DNA of 64,000 bases from Peptoniphilus mikwangii (GTDB taxonomy: Bacteria; Bacillota; Clostridia; Tissierellales; Peptoniphilaceae). Location of the stretch: positions 203,342 through 267,341 of the forward strand of contig NZ_AUQY01000005.1 of the NCBI RefSeq assembly GCF_000468535.1. The letters run 5' to 3'. Of this stretch, positions 1 through 10,031 are shown piece by piece; position 1 is the stretch's first letter, and every line of letters starts with the position of its first letter. The notes beneath the pieces are model-generated. The model saw only the letters and a list, made by a program, of their open reading frames with translations. It was not told where the DNA came from and ran no database searches. A program made the translations under genes and the position numbers.

Positions 1-1455
1 GGCGAAAAAGATCCGACAAGCGGTAATGTTGCAATAGATAAAAACTCAAGAATGAGTAAGCTCAACCAAGACCACTATGCCTTTGAAAATGAGGTGGTAC
101 TTGATACCGTAATTATGGGAAATAAAAAATTATATGATATCGGAAAGGAAAAAGATGCAATCTATATGAAGCCCGACTTTTCTGATGAAGATGGAATGAG
201 AGCGGCGGAACTTGAAGCTGAATTTGCCGAACTTGGCGGATATGAAGCTGAATCTGAAGCATCTACAATTTTACAAGGTCTTGGAATTTCTACTGATATG
301 CACTCAAAACTCATGAGTGAAATAATAGAATCCGATAAGGTAAAAGTTCTTCTTGCACAAGCACTTTTTGGAAATCCTGACATACTTTTACTTGACGAGC
401 CTACAAACGGTATTGACCTTAGAGCCGTATTGTGGCTTGAAGAATTCCTATCCACATTTGAGGGAATAGTTATAATTGTATCCCACGATAGATATTTTTT
501 AAATGAAGTATGTACTCACATGGTCGATATAGATTTTGGAAAAATTACAATGTTTGTAGGAAACTACGACTTTTGGTATGAATCATCTCAACTTGCGCTA
601 AAAATGCAAAAAGACCAAAATAAAAAGAAAGAAGATAAAATTAAAGAACTACAAGAATTTATTCAAAGATTTTCTGCAAACAAATCAAAATCAAAACAAG
701 CTACAAGTAGAAAGAAACTTCTTGATAAAATTACTCTTGATGATATAAAACCGTCATCAAGAAGATATCCTTTTGTAGGATTTAATCTGTCGCGTGAGGT
801 TGGAAATGAAATTTTAAATGTCAACGGACTTACAGTAGAAGATAATGGAAAGAAACTTATAGATAATTTTAATCTCAGAGTTAATAAGGACGATAAGATT
901 GGATTTATCGGAAACGAAATTGCAATTACAAAATTTTTTGAAATAGTAAATTCCAAGACAGATGATTACACCGGAGAATATAAGTGGGGACAGACAATAA
1001 CACACACTTATTTTCCAAAAGACAACAATGAATATTTTGAAAATATAGATTTGAATTTGATTGACTGGATGAGACAATACTCTGAAGAACAATCAGAAAT
1101 ATTCTTAAGAGGATTTTTAGGAAAGATGCTATTTTCCGGAGATGAAGCATTAAAAAAAGCAAATGTACTTTCCGGAGGAGAAAGAGTCAGAATGATGTTT
1201 TCAAAGATGATGATCGCACCTGCAAATGTACTTGTATTTGACCAGCCTACAAATCATCTTGATCTTGAAAGCATAGAAGCTGTAAATAACGGTTTAATTA
1301 ATTTTAAAGGTAATGTACTATTTACATCTCTTGACCATCAATTTGTATCATCTGTCGCAAACAGAATAATAGAATTTTTTGATGACGGAACATATAGAGA
1401 TGTTCCTATGGGATATGAAGAATATATAGAAAAATATGTAGTCGAAAGCAAGTAA
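1..1455 (+). CDS. ABC-F family ATPase, YbiT-like (5' end outside window)
   Basis: Cytosolic duplicated-ATPase protein of the ABC-F type, a family that acts on ribosomes or translation. The frame is open from base 1, so the start codon and first Walker A lie upstream. In order: the end of NBD1 (Walker B LLLDEPTN, Glu at 397-399; His switch VSHDRYF), a charged linker (about 600-740), then NBD2 with signature LSGGERV (1168-1188). Several ATPase motifs are degenerate. The NBD1 signature LSGGEK is replaced by IIESDK (322-339), the NBD2 Walker A is GNEIAITK without the usual Lys, the NBD2 catalytic Glu is Gln (FDQPTN, 1243-1245) and its His switch is Leu (TSLDH, 1330-1332). Family assignment is firm; activity and the exact role are not known. 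Confidence 0.88.
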   Translation, partial: GEKDPTSGNVAIDKNSRMSKLNQDHYAFENEVVLDTVIMGNKKLYDIGKEKDAIYMKPDFSDEDGMRAAELEAEFAELGGYEAESEASTILQGLGISTDMHSKLMSEIIESDKVKVLLAQALFGNPDILLLDEPTNGIDLRAVLWLEEFLSTFEGIVIIVSHDRYFLNEVCTHMVDIDFGKITMFVGNYDFWYESSQLALKMQKDQNKKKEDKIKELQEFIQRFSANKSKSKQATSRKKLLDKITLDDIKPSSRRYPFVGFNLSREVGNEILNVNGLTVEDNGKKLIDNFNLRVNKDDKIGFIGNEIAITKFFEIVNSKTDDYTGEYKWGQTITHTYFPKDNNEYFENIDLNLIDWMRQYSEEQSEIFLRGFLGKMLFSGDEALKKANVLSGGERVRMMFSKMMIAPANVLVFDQPTNHLDLESIEAVNNGLINFKGNVLFTSLDHQFVSSVANRIIEFFDDGTYRDVPMGYEEYIEKYVVESK

Positions 1456-1460
1456 TATAA

Positions 1461-1483
1461 AAAGGAGCGAACGCTCCTTTTTT
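1461..1483 (+). terminator. Rho-independent terminator of the ABC-F gene
   Basis: The arms GGAGCG and CGCTCC are separated by AA, with A-rich sequence before and a T run after. It lies 6 bases past the ABC-F stop codon. Confidence 0.85.
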
Positions 1484-1543
1484 ATATTTGAGAAATAAAT
1501 TATTCGTTTACTTTTCTTAAATGTTTTTTTAATTATTAAATAC

Positions 1544-1580
1544 AAAAAGATACCACAAAATTAACCTGTGGTATCTTTTT
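1544..1580 (-). terminator. Terminator of the megL-nifJ operon
   Basis: A perfect 14-bp stem (AAAAAGATACCACA and its complement) flanks a 9-base loop. Read leftward it follows nifJ and ends in a T-rich tract. Confidence 0.85.
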
Positions 1581-1615
1581 GCATTTTTTATATTAACAAT
1601 ATCTTAGGGAGCTGA

Positions 1616-4600
1616 TTAATTTTCTGCAAGTTTTTTATATCTTTCATATCTGAACTTAGAATCTTCTTCCGCCATATCAAATAACTCTTGTGCTATTTGT
1701 GGGAATGTCTTCTTTAATGAAGTATATCTAACTTCTGTTTCCAAAAATGCTTGGAATGATTCTTTCGGTTCTTTTGAATCAAGTATAAACGGATTCTTAC
1801 CTTCTGCTATTAATTCAGGATTGTATCTGTATAGGTGCCAATATCCACAATCAACAGCTTTCTTTTCTTGAGCTATACTCTTGCCCATTCCACTTAATAA
1901 TCCGTGGTTTATACATGGTGCATAGCAAATTACTATTGCAGGTCCGTCATAACTTTCAGCTTCTTTTAATGCTTTTATTACTTGGTTCATATTTGAGCCT
2001 ATTGCCACTTGTGCTACATATACATAGCCATAAGTCATAAGCATTGCTCCTAAGTCTTTCTTTCTTACTCTCTTTCCACCTGCCGCAAATTTTGCAACTG
2101 CTGCTCTTGGTGTTGCTTTTGATGATTGTCCTCCGGTATTTGAATAAACTTCTGTATCAAATACAAGTATATTAAAGTCTTCACCTGATGCCATTACATG
2201 ATCAAGTCCGCCATATCCTATATCGTATGCCCAACCGTCTCCTCCAAAGCTCCAGATACTTTGTTTCATTATATAATCTCTAAGTTTATAGATTTCTTTT
2301 AAATCTTCATCGTCAGAATTTTCTGTAAACTTAACTATTGCATCTTTTAACGCCTTTGTCTTTTCAGGATTTTTCATGTTGGCAATCCAATCCTTGAATG
2401 TTTCTTCACATTCACTGTTCGGATTTTTCTTCATATATTCTTCCATATGAAGCTTAATTGTTCCTCTTAGTTTCTTAACTGCAAGAGCCATACCATATCC
2501 ATATTCTGCATTATCTTCAAATAATGAACTTGCCCATGCAGGTCCTCTACCTAATTTATTTGTACAATATCCTGTAGACGGGAATGAACCTCCCCAAATT
2601 GATGAACAACCTGATGCATTGGCTATAAGCATTCTATCTCCGAATAATTGTGTTACAAGTGTTGCATATGGTGTTTCTCCACATCCCGCACATGCTCCGT
2701 GGAATTCAAGAAGCGGTTGTTTGAATTGTGAACCTTTTACTGTATTATCAGGCATTAAGTCCTCTTTAGGTTCTACTTTCATTGCATATTCCCAATTTTT
2801 AGCTTCTTCCAATTCTTCTCCAAGCGGAGTCATTACAAGTGCTTTTTCTTTTGCCGGACATACATCAGCACAGTTTCCACAGCCTGTACAGTCAAGTACT
2901 GATACTTGAATTCTATATTCTAATCCTGCAAGTTCCTTACCTTTTGCAGCTAATGTTTCAAATTCTGCAGGTTTATTTGCAACTTCTTCTGTATTTAACA
3001 AGAATGGTCTTATTGCAGCATGAGGACATACAAATGAACATTGGTTACATTGGATACAGTTGTCTTTATTCCAATGTGGTACATTTACTGCAACGCCTCT
3101 CTTTTCATACTTTGTTGTACCGTTCGGCATTATTCCTTCTTCTACTCCTATAAATGCCGATACAGGTGTTTCGTCTCCCTTTTGTGCATTTAATGGTTCA
3201 AGAATTTCTGCAACATATCTTGGAACATCTCTCTTAACTTCTTCTTCTGTTGCATCTTTCCACTCTTCAGGAATTTCTACTTTAACAAGTCCTTCCAATC
3301 CCATTTCAACTGCTTGATAGTTCATATTTACTATCTTATCGCCTTTTTTACCATAAGTCTTTTTAATTGAATCTTTTAGTCTTGTTACTGCATCATCTAT
3401 CGGAAGAACTTCTGATAATTTGAAAAATGCCGATTGCATTATCATATTTGTACGACTGCCAAGTCCTATTTCTTGTGCTATATCAGTTGCATTTATTGTA
3501 TAGAAGTTTACTTTCTTATCATAAAGCTCTCTCTTCATTGCTGCAGGAAGTTTTTCTGAAAGTTCTTCTTTATTCCAAATTGTATTTAATAGGAAAGTTC
3601 CTCCTTCTTTTAGTCCTTCTAAAAGATGATAATTATATACATAAGATTGCTTTGAGCAACTTATAAAGTCAGGTTTTGTTATTAAATATGTTGATTTTAT
3701 AGGATCTTTTCCAAATCTCAAGTGAGAAATTGTAACCCCACCTGATTTTTTAGAGTCGTATGCAAAATATGCTTGAGCATACATATCTGTTCCGTCACCT
3801 ATAATTTTTATCGCACTCTTATTTGCACCTACTGTACCGTCTGAACCGAATCCCCAGAATTTACATTTAATTGTATCTTTCGGTTCTGTCATTATTTCTT
3901 CTTCAATAACAAGGTTTGTATTTGTTACATCATCTATGATACCAATTGTAAATCTGTCCTTTGGTGTTTCTTTTTTAAGATTATCAAACACTGCCTTAAT
4001 TTGACTTGGAGTTGTATTTTTAGAACCTAATCCGTATCTTCCGCCAACGATTACAGGTTTATTTTCATTGTCGCTATAAGCTCCAAGTATATCAAGATGT
4101 AACGGTTCAAAAGGACTTCCCTTTTCTTTTGTTCTGTCAAGAACTGCTATTGCTTTTACAGTACTTGGAATTTCTCTTAAAAGTGCTTCTTTTGCAAACG
4201 GTCTATAAAGTCTTACTTTAATCATACCGACTTTTTCGCCTAAGCCTTGTAAATAATCAACAGTTTCTTCTATTGTCTCATTTACAGAGCCCATTGCAAT
4301 TATTATTCTTTCTGCATCTTCCGCTCCATAGTAATCAAATGGTTTATATTTTCTACCTGTAAGCTCTCCAAGTTGTTTCATATAGTCTTCTACAATAGGT
4401 AGTACACCTTCGTATTTTAAGTTTGATGATTCTGTTGCTTGGAAATATATATCAGGGTTTTGTGCTGTTCCCTTTGTATATGGTCTTTCAGGATTCATAC
4501 TCTTCATTCTGAAACTTTGAAGTGCTTCTGTATCTAACAATTTTTTATAATCTTCATAATCTACGACTTCAACCTTTTGAAATTCATGAGATGTTCTAAA

Positions 4601-5116
4601 TCCGTCAAAGAAGTGTAAAAACGGTATTCTTGCCTTTATAGCAGATAAGTGAGCTATTGCTCCTAAGTCAAGAATTTCTTGTACTGAGCTTGAAGACATC
4701 ATAGCAAATCCTGTTTGTCTACAAGCCATTACGTCTTGATGATCCCCAAATATTGACAACGCATGAGTAGATAATGCTCTTGCCGCAACATGAATTACGC
4801 CCGGAAGAAGTTCTCCGCTCATCTTGTACATATTAGGTATCATAAGTAACAATCCTTGTGACGATGTAAAACTTGTTGCAAGTGCTCCGGCTGATAATAC
4901 ACCGTGCATTGCTCCTGATGCTCCTGCCTCTGATTGAAGTTCTGTTACTTGTACTTGTTCGCCAAATATATTTTGTTTTCCATTAGCTGACCATGAATCA
5001 ATTAATTCTGACATATCCGATGATGGTGTTATAGGATATATCGGTGCTACTTCAGTGAATGCATAAGCTACTGTTGCGGCAGCTGTATTACCATTCATTG
5101 TCATCATTTTTTTCAT
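1616..5116 (-). CDS. nifJ: Pyruvate:ferredoxin (flavodoxin) oxidoreductase
   Basis: Single-chain PFOR of about 1166 aa, the normal length. It oxidatively decarboxylates pyruvate or related 2-oxoacids to acyl-CoA and reduces ferredoxin in the cytosol. Seen are the N-terminal YPITPSSDM region, two 4Fe-4S motifs (CIQCNQCSFVCP around 3020-3062 and CTGCGNCADVCP around 2848-2895), CAGCGETPY, and the thiamine-pyrophosphate region GDGWAYDIGYGG followed by the NTGGQSSK loop. I chose the ATG at 5116 because AAGGGGG lies just upstream and PFORs begin with this KKMMTMNGN sequence. An ATG at 5143 overlaps the previous stop as ATGA but has a poorly spaced ribosome site. It is the last gene of the operon, so 2-oxobutyrate from methionine gamma-lyase is a plausible additional substrate (inference). 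Confidence 0.97.
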   Translation of the reverse strand: MKKMMTMNGNTAAATVAYAFTEVAPIYPITPSSDMSELIDSWSANGKQNIFGEQVQVTELQSEAGASGAMHGVLSAGALATSFTSSQGLLLMIPNMYKMSGELLPGVIHVAARALSTHALSIFGDHQDVMACRQTGFAMMSSSSVQEILDLGAIAHLSAIKARIPFLHFFDGFRTSHEFQKVEVVDYEDYKKLLDTEALQSFRMKSMNPERPYTKGTAQNPDIYFQATESSNLKYEGVLPIVEDYMKQLGELTGRKYKPFDYYGAEDAERIIIAMGSVNETIEETVDYLQGLGEKVGMIKVRLYRPFAKEALLREIPSTVKAIAVLDRTKEKGSPFEPLHLDILGAYSDNENKPVIVGGRYGLGSKNTTPSQIKAVFDNLKKETPKDRFTIGIIDDVTNTNLVIEEEIMTEPKDTIKCKFWGFGSDGTVGANKSAIKIIGDGTDMYAQAYFAYDSKKSGGVTISHLRFGKDPIKSTYLITKPDFISCSKQSYVYNYHLLEGLKEGGTFLLNTIWNKEELSEKLPAAMKRELYDKKVNFYTINATDIAQEIGLGSRTNMIMQSAFFKLSEVLPIDDAVTRLKDSIKKTYGKKGDKIVNMNYQAVEMGLEGLVKVEIPEEWKDATEEEVKRDVPRYVAEILEPLNAQKGDETPVSAFIGVEEGIMPNGTTKYEKRGVAVNVPHWNKDNCIQCNQCSFVCPHAAIRPFLLNTEEVANKPAEFETLAAKGKELAGLEYRIQVSVLDCTGCGNCADVCPAKEKALVMTPLGEELEEAKNWEYAMKVEPKEDLMPDNTVKGSQFKQPLLEFHGACAGCGETPYATLVTQLFGDRMLIANASGCSSIWGGSFPSTGYCTNKLGRGPAWASSLFEDNAEYGYGMALAVKKLRGTIKLHMEEYMKKNPNSECEETFKDWIANMKNPEKTKALKDAIVKFTENSDDEDLKEIYKLRDYIMKQSIWSFGGDGWAYDIGYGGLDHVMASGEDFNILVFDTEVYSNTGGQSSKATPRAAVAKFAAGGKRVRKKDLGAMLMTYGYVYVAQVAIGSNMNQVIKALKEAESYDGPAIVICYAPCINHGLLSGMGKSIAQEKKAVDCGYWHLYRYNPELIAEGKNPFILDSKEPKESFQAFLETEVRYTSLKKTFPQIAQELFDMAEEDSKFRYERYKKLAEN

Positions 5117-5139
5117 ATTCTTTTCCCCCTTAAGATATT

Positions 5140-5790
5140 TCATATCCTTTCCAGCATTTTTTCTGCCGGATCTATAATTATAAGTGAAGTACGCTTTTTA
5201 AGCTCATCTCTTATGTACGGAAAATGCGTGCATCCAAGTATTATACTATCCACTTTATATTTTCCTATTTTTATATTTTCAAGATAGTTTAAAAAACCGT
5301 CTAAATTTAATCCTTCAACTATCTCCTTTGGAGTAAAATCTGCTTCTATCATCTGAACTATACTCATATTTCCTACAGATATTGTATTCTTAGTCTCATC
5401 CGATTCTTTTATAATTTTATCTATTGTATAAGCTGATAGACCGTTTGCTCCTATGATTGCTATGTTATTACAGCCTTTCGGTAGGCTCTTATATGTTTCA
5501 AGAGGAGTTATTATTTCAAGCTTTATCAGTTCTTCTATTTTTTTATAGTCTATTGCACAGCTTAGAGAATTGCAATTTATCAAAAGTTTATCAGCGCCTT
5601 TATCTATTGCCGATTTAGCTTTTTCTATAAACAGGTTTTCAAGCTCTTCCTTAGAAAAATATTGTAGCTTGGATTGCTCTTCACAGCTTTCAGACATAGG
5701 AAATGCCATTGCTTCAATTTTCTTTTCCGCCAAAAGCTCCACTCCCATTTGTGTGTCTACTTTTGTTCCCGCAAATACTGCTACCTTCAT
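5140..5790 (-). CDS. Asp/Glu/hydantoin racemase-family protein, distinct from MurI
   Basis: About 216 aa, aspartate/glutamate racemase fold. Both catalytic-cysteine motifs are present: NCNS in the first half and LGCTHFP in the second. The start is the ATG at 5790, nine bases after GGAG; two upstream start-like codons (5796, 5799) are too close to that site. The true cell-wall glutamate racemase is probably the separate gene at 59205-60041, whose motifs (ACNTAT, GCTHFPHA) are more canonical. This copy sits between megL and nifJ in a catabolic operon, so a role in supplying or epimerising an amino acid substrate is an inference. The substrate cannot be read from the sequence. Confidence 0.82.
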   Translation of the reverse strand: MKVAVFAGTKVDTQMGVELLAEKKIEAMAFPMSESCEEQSKLQYFSKEELENLFIEKAKSAIDKGADKLLINCNSLSCAIDYKKIEELIKLEIITPLETYKSLPKGCNNIAIIGANGLSAYTIDKIIKESDETKNTISVGNMSIVQMIEADFTPKEIVEGLNLDGFLNYLENIKIGKYKVDSIILGCTHFPYIRDELKKRTSLIIIDPAEKMLERI

Positions 5791-5810
5791 TTTCATCAAC
5801 TCCGTTATTT

Positions 5811-5842
5811 GTGATATAGGTAAGAAATCTTACCTATATCAC
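5811..5842 (-). repeat. Perfect 15-bp inverted repeat between megL and the racemase gene
   Basis: The arm GTGATATAGGTAAGA is repeated exactly in inverse with two bases between. No T tract follows on the transcribed strand, so it is not a standard terminator. It begins 7 bases upstream of the racemase GGAG ribosome site. It may be an mRNA-stabilising or translation-modulating hairpin, or a protein site. Confidence 0.8.
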
Positions 5843-5857
5843 ATATTATTTTACTAA

Positions 5858-7051
5858 TTATAATAAGCTGTCTAATGCTTGTTTTAAGTCTGCAATAATA
5901 TCTTCAGGATCTTCAAGACCAACAGAAATTCTTACAAGACCTTCAGTTATATCGGAAGCTTTTCTTTCTTCAGGTGTGTATGGTGAGTGAGTCATACTTG
6001 CAGGATGTTGAATAAGTGTTTCCGCATCGCCAAGACTTACTGCCAATGTGCAAAGTTTTACTGCATTCATAAGTTTTGTTCCTACTTCTTTTCCGCCCTT
6101 AACTTCAAATGAAATCATAGCTCCAGGAAGTCTCATTTGTTTCATAGCTAAATCATGTTGTGGGAATGATTTTAAGCCAGGATATGCAACTTCTGCTACT
6201 GCAGGATGTCCTTCCAAAAATTCTGCAACTTTCATTGCATTTGAACAATGTCTTTCCATTCTAACAGATAGAGTCTTCATTCCTCTGTTTATCAAGAATG
6301 CTTCAAAAGGTCCTAAAACTGCTCCAGTACAGTCTTTAACGCCTACTAATCTAACTTGATCGATTAATTCTTTTCTTCCAACTGCAAATCCTGCGATAAC
6401 ATCTCCATGTCCGTTTAGGTACTTAGTTGCAGAGTGAACTACTATATCTGCTCCAAGTGATAAAGGTCTTTGAATATATGGTGTACAATAAGTATTATCT
6501 ACTACCAATAGACAATTTTCTTTTTCATGAGCTATTTTTGCTGCACCTTCAATGTCAGTAATATACATATTAGGGTTAGCAGGAGTTTCGATATAAACAA
6601 GTCTTGTGTTTTCTTTCATTGCATTTTTAATATTGTTTAAATCTCTTGTGTCAACAAATGTTACTTCTACTCCAAATTTTGATAATCCATGATTTAATAG
6701 GGCAAATGTACATCCATACATTGTTTTAGCTGCAACAACGTGATCTCCGGCTTTTAACATTGACCACATAACTGATGAAATTGCTCCCATACCTGATGAA
6801 GTTGATACACAAGCTTCTGCGCCTTCAAGGTCTGCCAACTTCTTTTCTATTACTGCATTTGTAGGATTTCCAAGTCTTGAATAGATGTATCCGTCTTCTT
6901 CAAGTGCAAATCTTCTTCCGCCTTGCTCAGCAGAATCAAAGATAAATGTTGAAGTTTGATAAATAGGAGTTGCTAATGCGCCATATTTATTACTTTCGTA
7001 TCCTGAGTGAATTTGTCTTGTTGAGAATCCTTTGTTTTCCATATTTTCCAT
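5858..7051 (-). CDS. megL: Methionine gamma-lyase
   Basis: PLP-dependent gamma-family lyase of 397 aa that cleaves L-methionine to methanethiol, 2-oxobutyrate and ammonia. The PLP lysine lies in [12 protein letters not shown]. The motif YGCTFALL carries the Tyr-x-Cys of true methionine gamma-lyases (Cys116 in the Pseudomonas putida enzyme), and VKDCTGAVL carries the substrate-recognising Lys-Asp pair. These separate it from cystathionine gamma-lyase or gamma-synthase. The start ATG at 7051 follows AAGGAGG by 7 bases. It lies 28 bases after the transporter gene and is followed by an unusual intercistronic palindrome. Homocysteine as a further substrate is possible. Confidence 0.93.
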   Translation of the reverse strand: MENMENKGFSTRQIHSGYESNKYGALATPIYQTSTFIFDSAEQGGRRFALEEDGYIYSRLGNPTNAVIEKKLADLEGAEACVSTSSGMGAISSVMWSMLKAGDHVVAAKTMYGCTFALLNHGLSKFGVEVTFVDTRDLNNIKNAMKENTRLVYIETPANPNMYITDIEGAAKIAHEKENCLLVVDNTYCTPYIQRPLSLGADIVVHSATKYLNGHGDVIAGFAVGRKELIDQVRLVGVKDCTGAVLGPFEAFLINRGMKTLSVRMERHCSNAMKVAEFLEGHPAVAEVAYPGLKSFPQHDLAMKQMRLPGAMISFEVKGGKEVGTKLMNAVKLCTLAVSLGDAETLIQHPASMTHSPYTPEERKASDITEGLVRISVGLEDPEDIIADLKQALDSLL

Positions 7052-7079
7052 TATTTTTCCTCCTTATATTACTTTTATA

Positions 7080-8432
7080 TTATAATGGTTTCCATTCTTC
7101 AAAGTTCCATGGGTTTTTCTTTAAATAACCGTTAGCAAATGGAACAAATATTGATAATATTACGAAGAAAGCAAGTGCAAATTGATACCATAATAATGGC
7201 ATTAAGTCAAATGGACTAAGCTTTCCTTCTGTAAATTGCGCTGCGATTAAAAGTTGAGCTCCGTAAGGAATGAATCCTTGCATTATAGCTCCGAAACAGT
7301 CAAGTAATGATGCTGATCTTCTCGGGTCTACCTTATATTCTTCCGCTATACTTCTTGCAATAGGTCCGTCAATGATGATTGCAACTGTATTATTTGCTGT
7401 TGCCGCATCTGTTAATGCAGTAATTGCTGCGATACCAACTTCTGCTGACTTTTCTCCCTTAATGAAGCTCTTAATTTTATTAAGTAACCAATCAAGTCCT
7501 CCACCATAAGTTACAAGTCCTGCAAGACCTCCTGTAAGCATTGATAATAAGAATATTTCGAACATGCCTACAAATCCGTCATATATATTGTTTGTAAATT
7601 CAAGTAATCCGAATGCTCCGTATGAAAGTCCTATTACTCCTGAAAGGATTGTTCCAAGAGTTAGTACAACAAATACGTTCATACCTGCTATAGCTGTAAC
7701 TAAAACAAATACATATGGAAGTACCTTTATTAAGTCATATTCATAAGTTTGTGCTACAGGTGCTGTTTCAGGTTGTCCGAATACAACTAAAAGAATTACT
7801 GTTATTATCATAGCAGGAACTGCCATAGAAATATTTGTTCTGAACTTATCTTTCATTTCAACACCTTGTGTTCTTGTTGCAGCTATTGTTGTATCAGAAA
7901 TAACTGATAGGTTATCTCCAAACATAGCTCCACTTACAAGTGTAGCAACTATAAGCGCCATAGGTATTGATGTATTTTCTCCAAATCCTACTGCAATAGG
8001 TCCAAGTGCTACTATTGTTCCAACACTTGTTCCTGTTGAAATTGATATAAAACAAGCTATTATAAAGATACCAACTGTTATAAATTGTGGTGGTATGATT
8101 GAAAGTCCTAAATTTACAGTTGCATCTACTCCGCCCATTGCTTTAGAAACAGTAGAGAATGCGCCTGCAAGTATATAAATTATACACATTATAATGATAT
8201 TTTCGTCTCCACATCCTCTTACAAAGATGTCAAATTTTTCATTAATATTTCCTTTAATAAGTATAAATGCACAGATTATACCTAAAATTACTGCTATCGG
8301 TGATTTAAATCCGTAGAATCCCATTGGATCTCCATCAGCTATAAGCTTTAATCCTATTCCCAAATAAGATATTATAAAAACTAAAAATGGAATCAGTGCC
8401 ACAAAATTCGCCTTATTTTTCTTTTCGTTCAT
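7080..8432 (-). CDS. NhaC-family sodium-coupled transporter
   Basis: 450-aa polytopic membrane protein with roughly 10-12 hydrophobic segments and the NhaC-type core (STGTSVGTIVALGPIAVG, then MFGDNLSVISDTTIAATRT). Annotated relatives are Na+/H+ antiporters, but some members of the family (MetT-type) are assigned to methionine uptake. Its place between the activator and methionine gamma-lyase favours uptake of methionine or export of a product, which is inference from context. AGGAGGG precedes the ATG, and it lies 28 bases after the regulator gene in the same transcript. Confidence 0.85.
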   Translation of the reverse strand: MNEKKNKANFVALIPFLVFIISYLGIGLKLIADGDPMGFYGFKSPIAVILGIICAFILIKGNINEKFDIFVRGCGDENIIIMCIIYILAGAFSTVSKAMGGVDATVNLGLSIIPPQFITVGIFIIACFISISTGTSVGTIVALGPIAVGFGENTSIPMALIVATLVSGAMFGDNLSVISDTTIAATRTQGVEMKDKFRTNISMAVPAMIITVILLVVFGQPETAPVAQTYEYDLIKVLPYVFVLVTAIAGMNVFVVLTLGTILSGVIGLSYGAFGLLEFTNNIYDGFVGMFEIFLLSMLTGGLAGLVTYGGGLDWLLNKIKSFIKGEKSAEVGIAAITALTDAATANNTVAIIIDGPIARSIAEEYKVDPRRSASLLDCFGAIMQGFIPYGAQLLIAAQFTEGKLSPFDLMPLLWYQFALAFFVILSIFVPFANGYLKKNPWNFEEWKPL

Positions 8433-8460
8433 ACATTTCCCTCCTAAAATATTTTAAATA

Positions 8461-10002
8461 TTACACTCTCCATTCATCATCTTGAATTTTATACTTTTTT
8501 ATTCTGTTTAAGAGAAGTGTGTGAGTTACGTTTAACACCTTTGCCGTAGCTCTTATAGTTTTGTTTTCCCTAAGCGCTTTTAATATAAACTCTCTTTCAA
8601 AAGTTCCTACGGCTGAATTTAAATCTTCATAATTTAAAATTAAATTATCAAAGCTGTCTGTTTTGTCAAAGGTTATGTGTTCTTCCGTGATAGGTCCTTC
8701 TCTTGATAGCACAACTGCTCTTTCAAGCACATTCTGCATCTCTCTGATATTTCCGGGCCAATTATATGAATTGAGCCTTTGCCTTGCCGATTCATCAATT
8801 TGAATATTTCCCTTACTATATCTATGAGATAAAACATTTAGAAAATATTGTGTGAGAAGAGGTATATCTTCTACTCTGTTTCTAAGAGGCGGTATTTCTA
8901 TTCTGAATATGTTTAAACGATAAAATAAGTCCATTCTAAAATTTCCGTCCTCTATTAACTTTTCCAAATTTCTATTTGTTGCAGAAATAATCCTTACATC
9001 AAGAGATATCTCTCTATCAGAACCTATAGGTCGTATCTTTTTTTCTTGTAGCACTCTTAACAATTTTGCTTGGAGATGATAATTCATCTCTCCTATTTCA
9101 TCTAAGAAAACCGTTCCTCCATTTGCGGTTTCAAAAATCCCTCTCTTGCCAGTTTTATTTGCTCCCGTAAAGCTTCCGGGTTCATATCCAAATAACTCAG
9201 ACTCTAAAAGTTCTTCCGGAATTGCCGCACAGTTGATGCCTACAAAAGGCTTAGAGGCTCTGTTACTTTCAGAATGAATTGCACGAGCAAACATTTCTTT
9301 ACCTGTACCGCTTTCCCCTGTTAAAAGAATAGATGCATCTGAATATGCATATAATTTAGCAATATCTACTATCCTCTTGAAATTTTCATCTTCTCCTATA
9401 ATATCTTCAAAAGTTAATAAACTGTCATATGAAAAATCTCCGTTTATTTCCTTTAAAGTGAGAAGATATCCACAAAAAATTCCATCTTCAGAATAAAGTC
9501 TGTCAACATTTAACAAGAACCTGTAATTGGAAATATTTATATTCTTATTCCTTATGCTCTTATCCATAAAGTTGTTTTCTTTTCTTTCTATGTAATTTTT
9601 TAAATCCACATCATCAATAAATTCAAAAATATATTTTCCTACTTCAAGATTTTCAATATGCTTAAACACAATTTTATTTCCATATTCAACTACACCCTTA
9701 CTACTTAGCATTATCACTCCTTCTCCTATTAAGTTAAGTACCCCTTTAAGTTCAATATCCTTTTCTTCAAAAGACATTACATCTATTTCTTCCATATAAT
9801 CGTAGCCATAGACTTTTTCACATTCTCTCCGAATGCTCTCTATCATGTCTTCGGAAATATAGGGTACTTTCAGGTAGATCACATTACTATAAACCTCCAT
9901 GGATATGACTGAAATGTCATAATTTCTCAAAATTGTAAGTATATCATATGTCAAATGAGGTCTATTAATGTGAAACATTATTTTTATTCTCTTAATATCC
10001 AA
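8461..10002 (-). CDS. Sigma-54-dependent activator with ACT, PAS, AAA+ and HTH domains (TyrR-like)
   Basis: About 513 aa. From the N terminus: an ACT-like ligand domain (about 1-75), a PAS domain (about 85-190), an AAA+ domain with Walker A TGESGTGK, sigma-54-contact loop GSFTGA (variant of GAFTGA) and Walker B VFLDEIGE, then a Fis-type helix-turn-helix near the C terminus ([11 protein letters not shown]). There is no receiver domain, so it should sense a small molecule, perhaps an amino acid through ACT (inference). I prefer the TTG at 10002, which sits 9 bases after AAGGTGG; the ATG at 10011 abuts that site. It is the first gene of the operon and is preceded by a sigma-54 promoter, so autoactivation is likely. 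Confidence 0.9.
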   Translation of the reverse strand: MDIKRIKIMFHINRPHLTYDILTILRNYDISVISMEVYSNVIYLKVPYISEDMIESIRRECEKVYGYDYMEEIDVMSFEEKDIELKGVLNLIGEGVIMLSSKGVVEYGNKIVFKHIENLEVGKYIFEFIDDVDLKNYIERKENNFMDKSIRNKNINISNYRFLLNVDRLYSEDGIFCGYLLTLKEINGDFSYDSLLTFEDIIGEDENFKRIVDIAKLYAYSDASILLTGESGTGKEMFARAIHSESNRASKPFVGINCAAIPEELLESELFGYEPGSFTGANKTGKRGIFETANGGTVFLDEIGEMNYHLQAKLLRVLQEKKIRPIGSDREISLDVRIISATNRNLEKLIEDGNFRMDLFYRLNIFRIEIPPLRNRVEDIPLLTQYFLNVLSHRYSKGNIQIDESARQRLNSYNWPGNIREMQNVLERAVVLSREGPITEEHITFDKTDSFDNLILNYEDLNSAVGTFEREFILKALRENKTIRATAKVLNVTHTLLLNRIKKYKIQDDEWRV

Positions 10003-10031
10003 AGAAATCATCCACCTTCAAATAGTTTATT

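Noticed and set aside
2619..2909. Frames of about 80-104 codons antisense to nifJ
   Set aside because: Shadows of the PFOR gene, without ribosome sites and with a product of low-complexity composition.
5140..5790. Naming this gene murI
   Set aside because: A more canonical glutamate racemase is at 59205-60041, and this copy has altered motifs and a catabolic context.
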